64,000 nucleotides of DNA from Nocardioides zeae (lineage in GTDB: Bacteria; Actinomycetota; Actinomycetes; Propionibacteriales; Nocardioidaceae), in contig NZ_JAUTAN010000001.1 of NCBI RefSeq assembly GCF_030818655.1, forward strand, positions 2,852,001 through 2,916,000, in the 5' to 3' direction. Each line of letters starts with the position of its first letter. Within the stretch, counting starts at the first letter, position 1. Below, one piece after another: positions 43,248 to 52,128 of this stretch. Below the pieces are notes generated by a model that worked only from the letters and a program-made list of their open reading frames with translations, made no database searches and was not told the origin of the DNA. The translations under genes were made by a program, and so were the position numbers.

Positions 43248-43829
43248 TCACGCAGGGGCGCACGTCGTGGTGCGATAAGCGGACGCAGGAAGCGGGCTGA
43301 AAGAGCTCGTGGCGTCGAACCACCCGCGGTGCGGGTCGTCGGCGCAGCCGGTCCAGGCGGCGTCGGCGCTGCGCCGACCGAGCTCGTGGAAGGCGCTGCC
43401 GTGGAACAGCAGCGGGCGCGCGTCGGTGACGGCGACGTCGACGACCTCACCGAGGAACAACAGGTGGTCGCCTCCGTCGTCGACACGCCAGGGGCGGCAG
43501 GAGATCGTCGCGGCGGTGTGGGCCAGGACGGGTGCGACCGGGCCGTCCTGCCAGCGCACCGGATCCTGGCCGGGGCGGCCGGCGAACTGCATGGCCACGT
43601 CGACCTGGTCGGCGGCGAGCACGTTGACCGCGAAGGATGCGTCCTGCAGGTAGAGGCAGGCCTTCGACGTGCGGGTCAGCGCGACCTGCACGAGGGGTGG
43701 CGCCAGCGAGATGGGGGTGAACGCGGTGACGGTGGCTCCGTGGGGGCGCCCGTCGACACTGGTGCACGTGATCACGGTGACGCCGGTGGCGAATCGTCCG
43801 AAGACAGCGCGCAAGGCTGAAGGCTCCAT
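43248..43829 (-). CDS. Flavin reductase (HpaC-like, DIM6/NTAB family)
   Basis: A 193-residue flavin reductase domain protein ([51 protein letters not shown]). It reduces FMN/FAD with NAD(P)H and hands the reduced flavin to the HpaB-type oxygenase 38 nt downstream in the same operon. ATG 43829 begins [16 protein letters not shown], the standard N-terminus. The 222-bp gap to the divergent AraC gene holds the promoters for both. Confidence 0.88.
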   Translation of the reverse strand: MEPSALRAVFGRFATGVTVITCTSVDGRPHGATVTAFTPISLAPPLVQVALTRTSKACLYLQDASFAVNVLAADQVDVAMQFAGRPGQDPVRWQDGPVAPVLAHTAATISCRPWRVDDGGDHLLFLGEVVDVAVTDARPLLFHGSAFHELGRRSADAAWTGCADDPHRGWFDATSSFSPLPASAYRTTTCAPA

Positions 43830-44051
43830 CAGTCCCTCCGATCGGTCGGGGTGGACGCGGCGCGACGCCGCGTGACCGGGGACACTAGGAACGCCTGCCG
43901 GCAGAGGCGATCCCCTGCACGCAGCGCCTGTCCTGATTGCGCATCGAGTTGGCCGGACGACGACGCGACCCCTCCCACCCCGTGTCGCTGCGCCCGCTGT
44001 CGCCGTACTGTGACCGTCATCACGAGGAACGCAGGACCGGAGGAGGCGCCG

Positions 44052-44990
44052 ATGTGCGAGGACGCAGCCGCTGCGCGTGAGCGTCCGACCCCGACCTGGG
44101 ACGAGTTCTCCGCGGCGGTGGAGCACGCCTACTTCCCCCATCACCTGACGGTCAGGTCCGACCGCCCGCCCGTGGGTGGCACCCTCCGCTCCGTCGACCT
44201 CGGGCCCGTGCGCCTCGCGCGGATCGGCTGGGGGTCGGAGGTCAGCGTCGAGTCCGACCACCCCGGTGCCTGGGCGGTGAACGTGCCCCGCAGCGGCGTC
44301 CTCGAGGCGTCCGTCGGAGGGCGGCACGTGCTGTCGCTCGACGGTCAGGCCACCGTCTGTCCGCCTGACGTCACCACCTCGATGACCCGCTGGTCCGCGG
44401 ACTGCGCCATCGTCGGCATGCGTGTCGATGCCGACCACCTGGCGCAGGAGATCCCCAGCCTCGTGGGCCTGTCCGTGACCCAGATGCCGGCGCAGGTCGA
44501 TCTCCGGCGCGACGCCGGCCGAGCCTGGGTGGCCCTGCTGACCTCGATCGGCGGAGAGATGCTGCGCCAACCGACGCTCCTCGCCGACTCGGTGGTGAAC
44601 CGACGGCTCGGTTCGGCACTGACCGCGGCTTTCGTCCTGGCATGTTTCCCCGACTCCGGGCGAGGGCCGGTGAGACCACGGATCGTGACGCAGGTCCTCG
44701 ATGCCATGGAAGCCGACCCAGCAGCCGACTGGAGCGCGGCCGAGCTCGCCGCCGTCGCGGGGGTCGGGATCCGCCGCCTGCAGGACGGTTTCCGCACCTA
44801 CCTGGGCATGACGCCCACCCAGGCGCTGAGCAGGATCCGGTTGGCGCGCGTGCACGCCGACCTCCTCGCGGGACACTCCGCCACCGTCGCGGATGCGGCC
44901 CACCGGTGGGGCTTCACGCACCTCGGGAGGTTCGCGGCCGCCTACCGAGCGCGCTACGGCGTCGCACCCTCGGCGACGCTGCGCGGCTGA
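44052..44990 (+). CDS. AraC family transcriptional regulator
   Basis: A 312-residue regulator. The N-terminal ligand-binding half resembles the AraC_binding_2 domain found next to aromatic monooxygenases (WAVNVPRSGVLEASVGG). The C-terminal AraC HTH pair spans ~215-310 (WSAAELAAVAGVGIRRLQDG; GMTPTQALSRIRLARVHADL; AHRWGFTHLGRFAAAYRARY). ATG 44052 is chosen because AGGAGG lies nine bases upstream and the protein starts cleanly before the binding domain. It is divergent from the flavin reductase-oxygenase pair, which it probably activates. Confidence 0.87.
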   Translation: MCEDAAAARERPTPTWDEFSAAVEHAYFPHHLTVRSDRPPVGGTLRSVDLGPVRLARIGWGSEVSVESDHPGAWAVNVPRSGVLEASVGGRHVLSLDGQATVCPPDVTTSMTRWSADCAIVGMRVDADHLAQEIPSLVGLSVTQMPAQVDLRRDAGRAWVALLTSIGGEMLRQPTLLADSVVNRRLGSALTAAFVLACFPDSGRGPVRPRIVTQVLDAMEADPAADWSAAELAAVAGVGIRRLQDGFRTYLGMTPTQALSRIRLARVHADLLAGHSATVADAAHRWGFTHLGRFAAAYRARYGVAPSATLRG

Positions 44991-45274
44991 CGGACCGCCG
45001 CCGACCGCCCGAGCACCGAGCCACGCACGCCAGCTCGTCGATGCACCTCACCCTCTCGCCCCGTCGGTGTCCCACCATGGGGATCGTCACGACCGCGGGT
45101 GGGTGGTGGTGCTCGTGCGCCGCGAGCCCGGCATGTGCGGGTTCGGCAGCACGGGTCCCCCGATAAGCGAGTACGGCGCGCCGGGCGGCGGGTGTCGAGG
45201 GCGGGCTCAGCCAGGCCTGGGCTCGTGCAGAGCGCGATACGCAGCTCGGTCCGATCGTCGACCTCCGGAGGCCG

Positions 45275-46390
45275 TCACCGGCGCGCGCCCTCGGGCAAGG
45301 AGGCCCGAGCGAGACGAACAGGTCCGCGTCTGCGCTGGCGTCGTGGACGGGGTCGGGGCCTGGCTCGCGCCAGGGTCTGGGACAGGATCACCGCGACGAG
45401 GAGGGCGCCACCGTTGAAGAGCTGCTGCACGAACGGCGCGACCCCGGCCAGCGTCAGACCGGTCACCGTCGTGGCGACGAGGAAGACGCCGAGCACGGTG
45501 CCCAGGATGTTGAACCGTCCCGGCTGGATCGTCGTCGCACCGATGTAGACCGCGGCAAGGCCGGACAGCAGGTAGCCGGGGCCGTCGCCGGGGTTGGCGC
45601 CACCGGTGCGGACAGTCAGCAGGACGCCGGCGATCCCGGCGATGAGACCGGAGAAGAGGAACGCCGAGAACGTCAGCCGCTCGGTCGGCAGCCCCACCAG
45701 GCGCGCGGCAGACTCGTTGCTGCCGATCATCCGGACGAACCGGCCCCACGGTGTCTTCTCGACGACGAAGAGCACGGCGAGCACGACCACGGTCATCAGG
45801 TAGAAGATCACCGGGACGCCGAGCCAGCGCTGCGTGCCGAAACCCGAGAAGCCCTCCGGGATCCCGGTGTTGATCGCGATGCCGCCCGTGTACCAGGAGA
45901 CGACGCCAGCGATGATCGTCATCATCGCGAGGGTGACGACGATCGAGTCGAGCTTCTGCACGGCGATCAGGTAGCCGTTGACAGCACCGAGGGCGAGGCC
46001 GACGACGAGCCCGATGGCGACCGCGAGAACGACCGGCGCGTCGGCCCTGCTCATCGACGCGGCCGTTGCCACCGACGCGATGCCCGCGATCGACGCCGTG
46101 CTCAGGTCGAGCTTGCCGACCACCAGCGGCAGGGTGAAGGCCGTTGCGACGAGGACCAGCACCACCTGGCCACCCAGGAGGTTCTGGATGTTCGCTGAGC
46201 TGGCGAAGATCGTTCCGGTCGCCGGCAGCACGCTGAAGACGACGACGACGAGCGCGAGGACGCCCAGGAGGCCGTAGCGCTCGGCCAGACGGCGCACCCG
46301 CGCACGACCGCCGCGGCGCTGCGGCGCGACCGGTGGCACGTCGGTGACCTCAGCAGGAGTAGATGTCTCGAGGTTCGTGGTCGATGTCAC
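45275..46390 (-). CDS. RbsC-type ABC transporter permease
   Basis: A 371-residue permease of the ribose/galactoside (BPD_transp_2) family with about ten hydrophobic segments. Signature stretches: PLVVGKLDLSTASIAGIASV, GAVNGYLIAVQKLDSIVVTL and the cytoplasmic RMIGSNESAARLVGLPTERL. The C-terminus is a strongly basic tail (RARPRPRPRRQRRRGP). It overlaps the ATPase stop by 4 nt and is last in an operon that begins with the quinolone-type monooxygenase, suggesting uptake of that pathway's substrate or a related compound instead of a sugar. Confidence 0.87.
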   Translation of the reverse strand: MTSTTNLETSTPAEVTDVPPVAPQRRGGRARVRRLAERYGLLGVLALVVVVFSVLPATGTIFASSANIQNLLGGQVVLVLVATAFTLPLVVGKLDLSTASIAGIASVATAASMSRADAPVVLAVAIGLVVGLALGAVNGYLIAVQKLDSIVVTLAMMTIIAGVVSWYTGGIAINTGIPEGFSGFGTQRWLGVPVIFYLMTVVVLAVLFVVEKTPWGRFVRMIGSNESAARLVGLPTERLTFSAFLFSGLIAGIAGVLLTVRTGGANPGDGPGYLLSGLAAVYIGATTIQPGRFNILGTVLGVFLVATTVTGLTLAGVAPFVQQLFNGGALLVAVILSQTLARARPRPRPRRQRRRGPVRLARASLPEGARR

Positions 46391-47943
46391 GCCGTTGCCT
46401 TTCGCTGCCCGTACACCGCGCGGGTGATCCCCTCAGTGGTCATGGCGGAGGTGTCGATCTCTTGGGTGATGGTGCCGTTGTGCATCACGACCACGCGGTC
46501 GCACAGCACGGCGAGCTCCTCGAAGTCGTCGCTGACGACGACCGCGGCTGCGCTCGCTGGGCGAACGGCGGCCCTGATCAGCTCGTGGATGTCCTCACGC
46601 GCACCGATGTCGACGCCTTGCGAGGGGTTGTCGAGCAGGAGCAAGGTCGGGTCCGACCGCAGCCAGCGGGCGAGGACGGTCTTCTGGGCGTTGCCGCCGG
46701 ACAGGGTCGAGGGCGTCACCAGCTCCCCGGCGGCCTTGACCCGGAACCGGGACAGCAGGTCACGGGCGTCGACGTTCTCGGCTCTGGTGCGAAGGACACC
46801 GTTCCGGGAGTAGTGCCGCACCATGGGGGCCGACATGTTCGACGCCAGGGTGAGGTCACCGAAGAGAGCATCGCGCCTGCGTTCCTCCGGGACGTAGGCG
46901 ATCTTGGCGGCGACCGCGTCGGACGGGTGCCGGAGTCGGAGCTCGGTTCCACGGAGACGGATGGAGCCGGCGCTCGGCTGCATGTCGCCGAAGAGCGTGC
47001 GCAGCAGGCTGGTGCGGCCGGAGGCGAGCAGGCCAGCGACACCGACGATCTCGCTCTCTCGGACGCGGAGGTCGAGCCCGTTCACGGGGCCTGAACTCAG
47101 ACCGGACACCTCGAGGAGCGGCGTGCCGCTCGACGGCGGTGGCGCCGCGTGCACGACGGTGGCGAGAGGGTGCCCGATCATCATCTCGGCCAGGTCGACC
47201 TCGCTGCGCCCCTCGGTCGGGCAGGTCTGGACGTGGCGGCCGTCGCGGAGCACGGTGACCTCGTCACAGAGTGCACGGACCTCGCCCAGGCGATGACTGA
47301 CGAAGAGGACGGCCTGGCCCTGCTCCCGGAGTCGAAGCAGGCTGTCGAAGATGACGTCGACCTCTCCGGCCGGCAAGGACGCGGTGGGCTCGTCGAGGAT
47401 GAGCACGCCCGAGGTGCCGCTCTCGAGGTCCTGCAGCGCGCGAGCGATGGCGACCAGTGTCTGGGTCGAGGGCCGCAGGCGGCCCACGATCGCCTCCGGG
47501 GTCGCCTGCACGCTGAAGCGTGCGAGGACCTTCTCGGTGTGGGCGCGCCAAGCCCGGTCCTTGACGCTCCATCCCGGTCCGGTCGGGTACCCGTGGCCGG
47601 CTGCCAGGTTGTCGGCCACCGTCATGTCGGCGAAGATCCCGGGGTCCTGGTGGACGACTCGGATGCCGGCGTCCCGGGCTTTTCGAGGGTTCCACTTCGA
47701 AGCGCTCTGCCAGCCGTCAGCCAGAGCGATCCGGCCGGAATCGGCAGGCGTGGTCCCGGAGAGCAGCTTGATCAAGGTGGACTTGCCCGAGCCGTTCTCA
47801 CCGAGGAGCGCATGGATGCTCGCGCGCCCGACGGCGAGGTCGAACCCCGACAGGGCGGGGTTGCCCTGGTAGGACTTGGACAGGCCTTCTACCTGCAGCG
47901 CCAGCTGTGCGCCGGCAGCGATGGCGAGGTGGGTCGCGCTCAT
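46387..47943 (-). CDS. RbsA-type ABC transporter ATPase (two nucleotide-binding domains)
   Basis: A 518-residue double ATPase. Domain 1: Walker A GENGSGKSTLIK, Walker B VLILDEPTAS. Domain 2 has a degenerate P-loop (ASGRTS in GVAGLLASGRTSLLRTLFG), as usual in RbsA/MglA proteins, plus LSGGNAQKTVLARWL and LLLLDNPSQGVD. In the second Walker B region the usual Glu is Asn (LDNP), which may weaken hydrolysis there. It works with the permease downstream (4-nt overlap) and the lipoprotein 7 nt upstream. Confidence 0.88.
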   Translation of the reverse strand: MSATHLAIAAGAQLALQVEGLSKSYQGNPALSGFDLAVGRASIHALLGENGSGKSTLIKLLSGTTPADSGRIALADGWQSASKWNPRKARDAGIRVVHQDPGIFADMTVADNLAAGHGYPTGPGWSVKDRAWRAHTEKVLARFSVQATPEAIVGRLRPSTQTLVAIARALQDLESGTSGVLILDEPTASLPAGEVDVIFDSLLRLREQGQAVLFVSHRLGEVRALCDEVTVLRDGRHVQTCPTEGRSEVDLAEMMIGHPLATVVHAAPPPSSGTPLLEVSGLSSGPVNGLDLRVRESEIVGVAGLLASGRTSLLRTLFGDMQPSAGSIRLRGTELRLRHPSDAVAAKIAYVPEERRRDALFGDLTLASNMSAPMVRHYSRNGVLRTRAENVDARDLLSRFRVKAAGELVTPSTLSGGNAQKTVLARWLRSDPTLLLLDNPSQGVDIGAREDIHELIRAAVRPASAAAVVVSDDFEELAVLCDRVVVMHNGTITQEIDTSAMTTEGITRAVYGQRKATA

Positions 47944-47950
47944 GGGAGCG

Positions 47951-49093
47951 TCAGCCCTCCCAGATCGCTTCGTAGGCGGTCTTGAAGTATACGGACGTCG
48001 CGTAGTCCCCGCTCGACGGCAGGTTGTGGTCCTTGTCGACGAGCTTCAGGCCGATTCCCGCGGGGACGGGCTGCTGGCCCGCGAGGAGACGGTTGAGGCT
48101 GTCGACGAGAGCCCAACCGATCCACGTCGAGTCGTAGGCCATCGCCGCTGTCTGGCCCCTGCCGCTGGCGATCTGCGCCATGTTGGCCTCGTAGCCGTCA
48201 CCGGTGATGGTCGCGATCTCGCGTCCCGACGAGGTGACCGCCTGGCCGACACCACCGAGGATGAAGGAGGCGAAGGGTGCATTGATGCCGGTCGCCGTGG
48301 GCGCACCGAGCAGGGCTGCGGAGGTCTTCTGCTGGAACGTCGAGGGGTTGCTGTAGTCGGAGAGGTTGATCGTGGCCGTCTCCACACTGATGCCGGGGGC
48401 CGTCTCCATCACGCGCTGGAAGCCGGCGTCGAGGGCCATGGCGTACTGGTTGTCGACGAACTGGAAGTCCAGCACCGTGCCCTCACCGCCGAGCTGGTCG
48501 ATCAGGTACCACGCGTTGGCCTCACCGATCGAGGTGGCGAACGCCTCGCCGCTGGTGATGTCGGAGCTGTACTGCAGCTCGTTGGTCAGGGTCGCGTCGT
48601 CCTCGCACGGGTGGCCCTCGTAGGACATCACCTGGATGCCGGCGGTCTGGGCCTCCGTGAGCGACTGCTCGACCGAGCCGCAGGCCACGTCGATCAGGAT
48701 GATGCCGTCGGTGCCCGCAGCGACCGCTTGGCGGATGCCGTTGTTGTAGCCGTCGTTGGCGCCGAACGCACCGTCGTAGAGCGTGGTGTCCCAGCCGATC
48801 TCGTTGGCGGCGTCGACCGCCGCGTTGGTCGGCACCGAACAGCCGACGGCCGCCTGTCCGCAGGAGATGACCCAGACCTTCTTGCCGCTCACAGCCGCCG
48901 GACCGTCGGTGGGCGGGGTGCCCTCGGTGCCCTCGTAGAGCGCGGCGACCTGCTCCTCCGCGGTCGTGAGGACGTCGGCGTCGGTCGAGCCGCCGCCCGA
49001 GGTCGTCGACGAACCGCACGCGGCGAGCGAGCCGACGAGGCTGGCTGCCGAGACGATGGTCAGCGCCCTGATCTTGGTGGACTTCTTCAGCAT
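47951..49093 (-). CDS. Substrate-binding lipoprotein of an RbsABC-type transporter
   Basis: A 380-residue type 1 periplasmic-binding-fold protein (Peripla_BP_4). The signal peptide MLKKSTKIRALTIVSAASLV ends in an LAAC lipobox, followed by a Ser/Gly/Thr linker. The core includes DGIILIDVACGSVEQSLTEA and GINAPFASFILGGVGQAV. Several cysteines in the mature domain (ISCGQAAVGCS, VACGS, HPCEDD) are unusual for sugar receptors. ATG 49093 is preceded by GGGAG at an acceptable distance. It lies 65 nt after the hydrolase gene in the same direction. Confidence 0.87.
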   Translation of the reverse strand: MLKKSTKIRALTIVSAASLVGSLAACGSSTTSGGGSTDADVLTTAEEQVAALYEGTEGTPPTDGPAAVSGKKVWVISCGQAAVGCSVPTNAAVDAANEIGWDTTLYDGAFGANDGYNNGIRQAVAAGTDGIILIDVACGSVEQSLTEAQTAGIQVMSYEGHPCEDDATLTNELQYSSDITSGEAFATSIGEANAWYLIDQLGGEGTVLDFQFVDNQYAMALDAGFQRVMETAPGISVETATINLSDYSNPSTFQQKTSAALLGAPTATGINAPFASFILGGVGQAVTSSGREIATITGDGYEANMAQIASGRGQTAAMAYDSTWIGWALVDSLNRLLAGQQPVPAGIGLKLVDKDHNLPSSGDYATSVYFKTAYEAIWEG

Positions 49094-49158
49094 CCGAAAC
49101 ACTCCCGGTGGGATGAGGTGGGTGGTGGTGTCCGAGATCCGGCGACGGTGCCGGTTGT

Positions 49159-50034
49159 TCAGTGACGCGCGTGCGGCCCGAGACCCAGCAGGTGGAGTGC
49201 GGCTCGACCGACCAGGCTGTCGGCGTCCGTGAGTTCGATGACGACCGAGAAGTGGTCCCGGTCCCTCACTGCGTGGAGGGTGGCCGGTCCTCCGCGGCCC
49301 GCCCAGGCGTCGACGAAGCCACGCGTCTGGGCGGCGAACTCGGCTGTCTCGAGCGCGCCGTAGCAGGCCACGATCGGTGTGGTGGCCCGTTCCGGCAGGT
49401 GGAGGGAGGGGCTGTTCTCCGTCGCTGCCGCGAGATCGAGACCCATCCAGCCGTTGATGTGGGTGTGCAGCAGCGGCCGGACGTCGAAGAGGCCGCTGAG
49501 TGGGAGTGCCCCGATGATGGCCTCGGCCCGCACGCCGTACTCCGTGTGCCAGCCGGCCGCGAGGACCATGCCAGTCAGATGCCCCCCTGCGGAGCTTCCG
49601 CTGACGACGATCCGCTGGGGGTCGCCGCCGAAGTGGTCGATGTTGCGATGGATCCAGGCGATCGCACGGCGGACCTGGTCGACGATGTGGGAGAGGCTGA
49701 CGGCTGGCGCGAGCGCATAGTCGAGGGTGACCACGACGGCACCAGCAGCATGGAGCATCGGCGAGACGAAGGCCGAGTCCTCCTTGGACAGCGCCCGCCA
49801 GTATCCCCCGTGAATGAAGACGAAGACCGGTGCGGCGCTGCGTGCAGGCTGGACGAAGACGTCGAGCAGCTCGCCGTCGCCCTCGCCGTACCAAGCCTCC
49901 ACGTGCGGCACCGCGGCGTAGGCCTCGTCGCTCAGCCGCCGGTAGAGCCGCATGCGGGCCTCGAAGTCGGTCACCGAGGCTCGGGCGTTGTACTGGACGT
50001 CGAGATAGGGATCGACAGCGGGCTCTCCGAGCAT
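49159..50034 (-). CDS. Kynurenine-formamidase-like alpha/beta hydrolase (AqdA/Amq-type amidase)
   Basis: A 291-residue hydrolase with the HGGYW oxyanion motif (FIHGGYWRALSKEDSAFV) and nucleophile GSSAGG, typical of arylformamidases and N-acylanthranilate amidases. A late histidine occurs in DRDHFSVV. In the quinaldine/quinolone anthranilate pathway such an enzyme (Amq, AqdA) hydrolyses the N-acylanthranilate made by the 2,4-dioxygenase. The start shares one base with the stop of the FAD monooxygenase (TGATG), so the two are coupled. Kynurenine catabolism is the main alternative; no other kynurenine gene is nearby. Confidence 0.82.
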   Translation of the reverse strand: MLGEPAVDPYLDVQYNARASVTDFEARMRLYRRLSDEAYAAVPHVEAWYGEGDGELLDVFVQPARSAAPVFVFIHGGYWRALSKEDSAFVSPMLHAAGAVVVTLDYALAPAVSLSHIVDQVRRAIAWIHRNIDHFGGDPQRIVVSGSSAGGHLTGMVLAAGWHTEYGVRAEAIIGALPLSGLFDVRPLLHTHINGWMGLDLAAATENSPSLHLPERATTPIVACYGALETAEFAAQTRGFVDAWAGRGGPATLHAVRDRDHFSVVIELTDADSLVGRAALHLLGLGPHARH

Positions 50035-51209
50035 CACGATCTCACCGCCGCCCGGGTTCCGGTCGGCACGGCGTTGGCTGCCCGCAGGCGGGCGTGGGCG
50101 AAGGCGCGGGAGCGACCGAGCGCCCGCAGGAGCAGGGCTCGGGGGAACGAGGGGAGGTCGTTGAGCCGACCTACGCGGAAGGAGAACCGCTGGGTGTGGC
50201 TGATCAGGGGGCGCTCGGTCTGCTCCCACGCCGCCAGCTGGCCGGCCAGGTCCTCGTCCCCGGACACCGCGACCGCGAGTCCGAGCGCGGACATCATGGC
50301 GCAGCCGCCACCCTGGCCGAGGTAGGGCGGCTGGGCGTGCGCCGCGTCGCCGAGCACGGCGACCTTTCCAGCGGACCACGACGTGAGCTCGACCTGCTCG
50401 AACTCGTCCCATCGAGGAGCCGGACCGAGCTGCTCGATCAGGTTCCTCGCCTGCGGGAAGGTCTTCGTCCACTCCTCGATCGGGACCGGGTCGCCGATCG
50501 CTGCGTCGTCTCCTCGCGGGCAGACGAGCGCGATGTAGGCGTCGGTCTTGCTGCTCGGGGTGTAGAGCAGGAACCGTCGCCCGGACATCCACTCGATGTA
50601 GGAGTCTGCGTCTGCGTCCGGGACGAGGCCGGGCTGGCGGGGGACCACGACCCGGGCGCAGCGCTGCCCGAGCGGTCGACGTCTGCGGAGCAGACCCAGC
50701 GAGTCGCGCAGGCGCGAGCCGACGCCGTCCGCGATGACGACGAGGTCCGCCTCGCTCGTGGACCCGTCGGCGAAGGTGAGCCTGCCGCTCGGGGTCACAC
50801 CGGTCGCGGTCGAGTCGCACACGACCTCGACGCCGGCCGACGTGGCAGCGTGGAGCAGCGCCGAGATGAGCCGCTCCCGCATGATCGTGAGCACCTTGAC
50901 CTGACCCTCGCCGTTCACCGGCACGTGGACGAGGAGGTCGCCCCGGCCGGTGCGTGTCTGGATCGAGGGGCCGTAGTGGGCGTCGCTGGTCGCCCGGTCC
51001 AGGACACCGAGCTCATCGAGGACGGCGAGCCCGTTGCTCCACAGGTAGATGCCTGAGCCGAGGGCCCGGACGGCCTCGTTGCGCTCATGGAGCCGCACCG
51101 ACCAGCCGCGCCGGGCAAGCGCTGCGGCGGCGGTGAGGCCGCCGATGCCGCCGCCGACGACTTCGGCGTGACGGCCGATGGGTGGTGCGGGACTGGGCGT
51201 GGCAGACAT
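50034..51209 (-). CDS. FAD-dependent aromatic monooxygenase (AqdB/Moq-like quinolone 3-monooxygenase)
   Basis: A 391-residue group A flavoprotein hydroxylase: Rossmann motif GGGIGGLTAAAALARRGWSV, the DG motif VVIADGVGSRLR and the second FAD motif GDAAHAQPPYLGQGGG. The 2-alkyl/2-methyl-4-quinolone 3-monooxygenases of Rhodococcus and Arthrobacter belong to this group. The adjacent hydrolase and the 2,4-dioxygenase across the divergent promoter make that substrate class likely, but salicylate-type substrates are not excluded by sequence alone. ATG 51209 follows GAAGGAG. It is first in a five-gene operon with an importer. Confidence 0.82.
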   Translation of the reverse strand: MSATPSPAPPIGRHAEVVGGGIGGLTAAAALARRGWSVRLHERNEAVRALGSGIYLWSNGLAVLDELGVLDRATSDAHYGPSIQTRTGRGDLLVHVPVNGEGQVKVLTIMRERLISALLHAATSAGVEVVCDSTATGVTPSGRLTFADGSTSEADLVVIADGVGSRLRDSLGLLRRRRPLGQRCARVVVPRQPGLVPDADADSYIEWMSGRRFLLYTPSSKTDAYIALVCPRGDDAAIGDPVPIEEWTKTFPQARNLIEQLGPAPRWDEFEQVELTSWSAGKVAVLGDAAHAQPPYLGQGGGCAMMSALGLAVAVSGDEDLAGQLAAWEQTERPLISHTQRFSFRVGRLNDLPSFPRALLLRALGRSRAFAHARLRAANAVPTGTRAAVRS

Positions 51210-51378
51210 GGGGCTCCTTCGCGGGCCGGATCGGGGGCCGGTGCCGTCGCTTCGCGCTGGGCAACCGGCTTGATTTCTCACCAGGAAGAGCCGTGGGTCT
51301 GCCGTCCACGTGGCCCCTCCGCCGGACGCGTCACCGGTCCGGATCGACAGGGCGTGACCGTACGTTCAACGCGGTTTG

Positions 51379-51392
51379 CATAGCAAGCGATC
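51379..51392. promoter_or_regulatory. MarR operator candidate 1 (monooxygenase/marR divergent promoter)
   Basis: CATAGCAAGCGATC matches CATAGCCTGCTATC at 52006-52019 in 11 of 14 positions; both approach the palindrome GATAGC-NN-GCTATC. It lies between the divergent FAD monooxygenase and MarR genes. An overlapping TTGCATAGCAA adds dyad symmetry. Confidence 0.5.
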
Positions 51393-51489
51393 TAATTGGC
51401 AATTTACACAGGGCCGAGGGCCGAAACGTCTGCGAAATGCCGGTCCGACGCGGAATTCCACCGCTCCGAGCCGCTGATACTGTCGCCCC

Positions 51490-51954
51490 GTGGACGATCA
51501 GATCGATCCCGAGATGGAGGATGCCTGGGCAGAGGCCTGCAACGGGATCTACCGCGTTCTCAAGCGCGGGAGGGGAGCCGTGGGTCGTCGCGCTGGCGGC
51601 TCGGCGATCAGCGAGGCGCAGGTCGCGATGCTGGAGTCCGTCGCCCACCGTGGCCCGCTCCAGGTGGGCGAGATCGCCACTCACGCTGGACTAGCCCAGC
51701 CGACCGTCACCCGGATGCTCAACACGCTGCAGCGCGACGCGATCATTCGTCGCCTCCCGAGCCCTCACGACGAGCGCGCCGTCCTCGTGGAGCTGACGGA
51801 CGAGGGGCGGGAGCTGTGGCAGCAGAAGCGAGAACTGCTGCGCTTCTGGCAGAGGGATGCCCTCCTCAGGTTCCCGGCGGAGCAGCGGAGCGAGGTGGTG
51901 AGCATGCTCGCGACGCTCGTCGACATCATCGAGGACCAGATCGCCGATCGCTGA
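51490..51954 (+). CDS. MarR family transcriptional regulator
   Basis: A 154-residue regulator of standard MarR size. The winged HTH is clear (VGEIATHAGLAQPTVTRMLN as recognition region; RLPSPHDERAVLVELTDEG as wing). Start: GTG 51490 (MDDQIDPEME...). It lies between the divergent monooxygenase operon and the co-directional dioxygenase, with a near-identical operator in front of each, so it probably represses both and is released by a pathway metabolite. Confidence 0.88.
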   Translation: MDDQIDPEMEDAWAEACNGIYRVLKRGRGAVGRRAGGSAISEAQVAMLESVAHRGPLQVGEIATHAGLAQPTVTRMLNTLQRDAIIRRLPSPHDERAVLVELTDEGRELWQQKRELLRFWQRDALLRFPAEQRSEVVSMLATLVDIIEDQIADR

Positions 51955-52005
51955 ACCACTCGTCGTGGGTCTCGACGAGACCGTTGACTCGTCGCACGCA
52001 TTCAC

Positions 52006-52019
52006 ATAGCCTGCTATCA
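52006..52019. promoter_or_regulatory. MarR operator candidate 2 (upstream of the dioxygenase)
   Basis: CATAGCCTGCTATC contains the perfect inverted repeat ATAGC-CT-GCTAT (52007-52018). It is the second copy of the motif at 51379-51392 and lies 110 bp before the dioxygenase start, in the gap after marR. Confidence 0.5.
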
Positions 52020-52128
52020 ACCGTCGACACGGAATGCCACACCTCCCGTCCGGGAGAGGGTCTGCCACCCCACCGTGCCGCTCGGCCCGCTCCCCAGCGG
52101 TCCGGCGGCCTTCCCGGAAGGCACCGCC

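Noticed and set aside
44991..45274. Possible genes between the AraC regulator and the RbsC-type permease
   Set aside because: Only arginine-rich shadow frames without ribosome sites or domains; I see nothing in this stretch except a likely transcript end region.
52075..52128. Upstream start for the 2,4-dioxygenase
   Set aside because: The extra 18 residues (Pro/Gly-rich) have no counterpart in Hod/QDO, and GGAAGG precedes the ATG at 52129.
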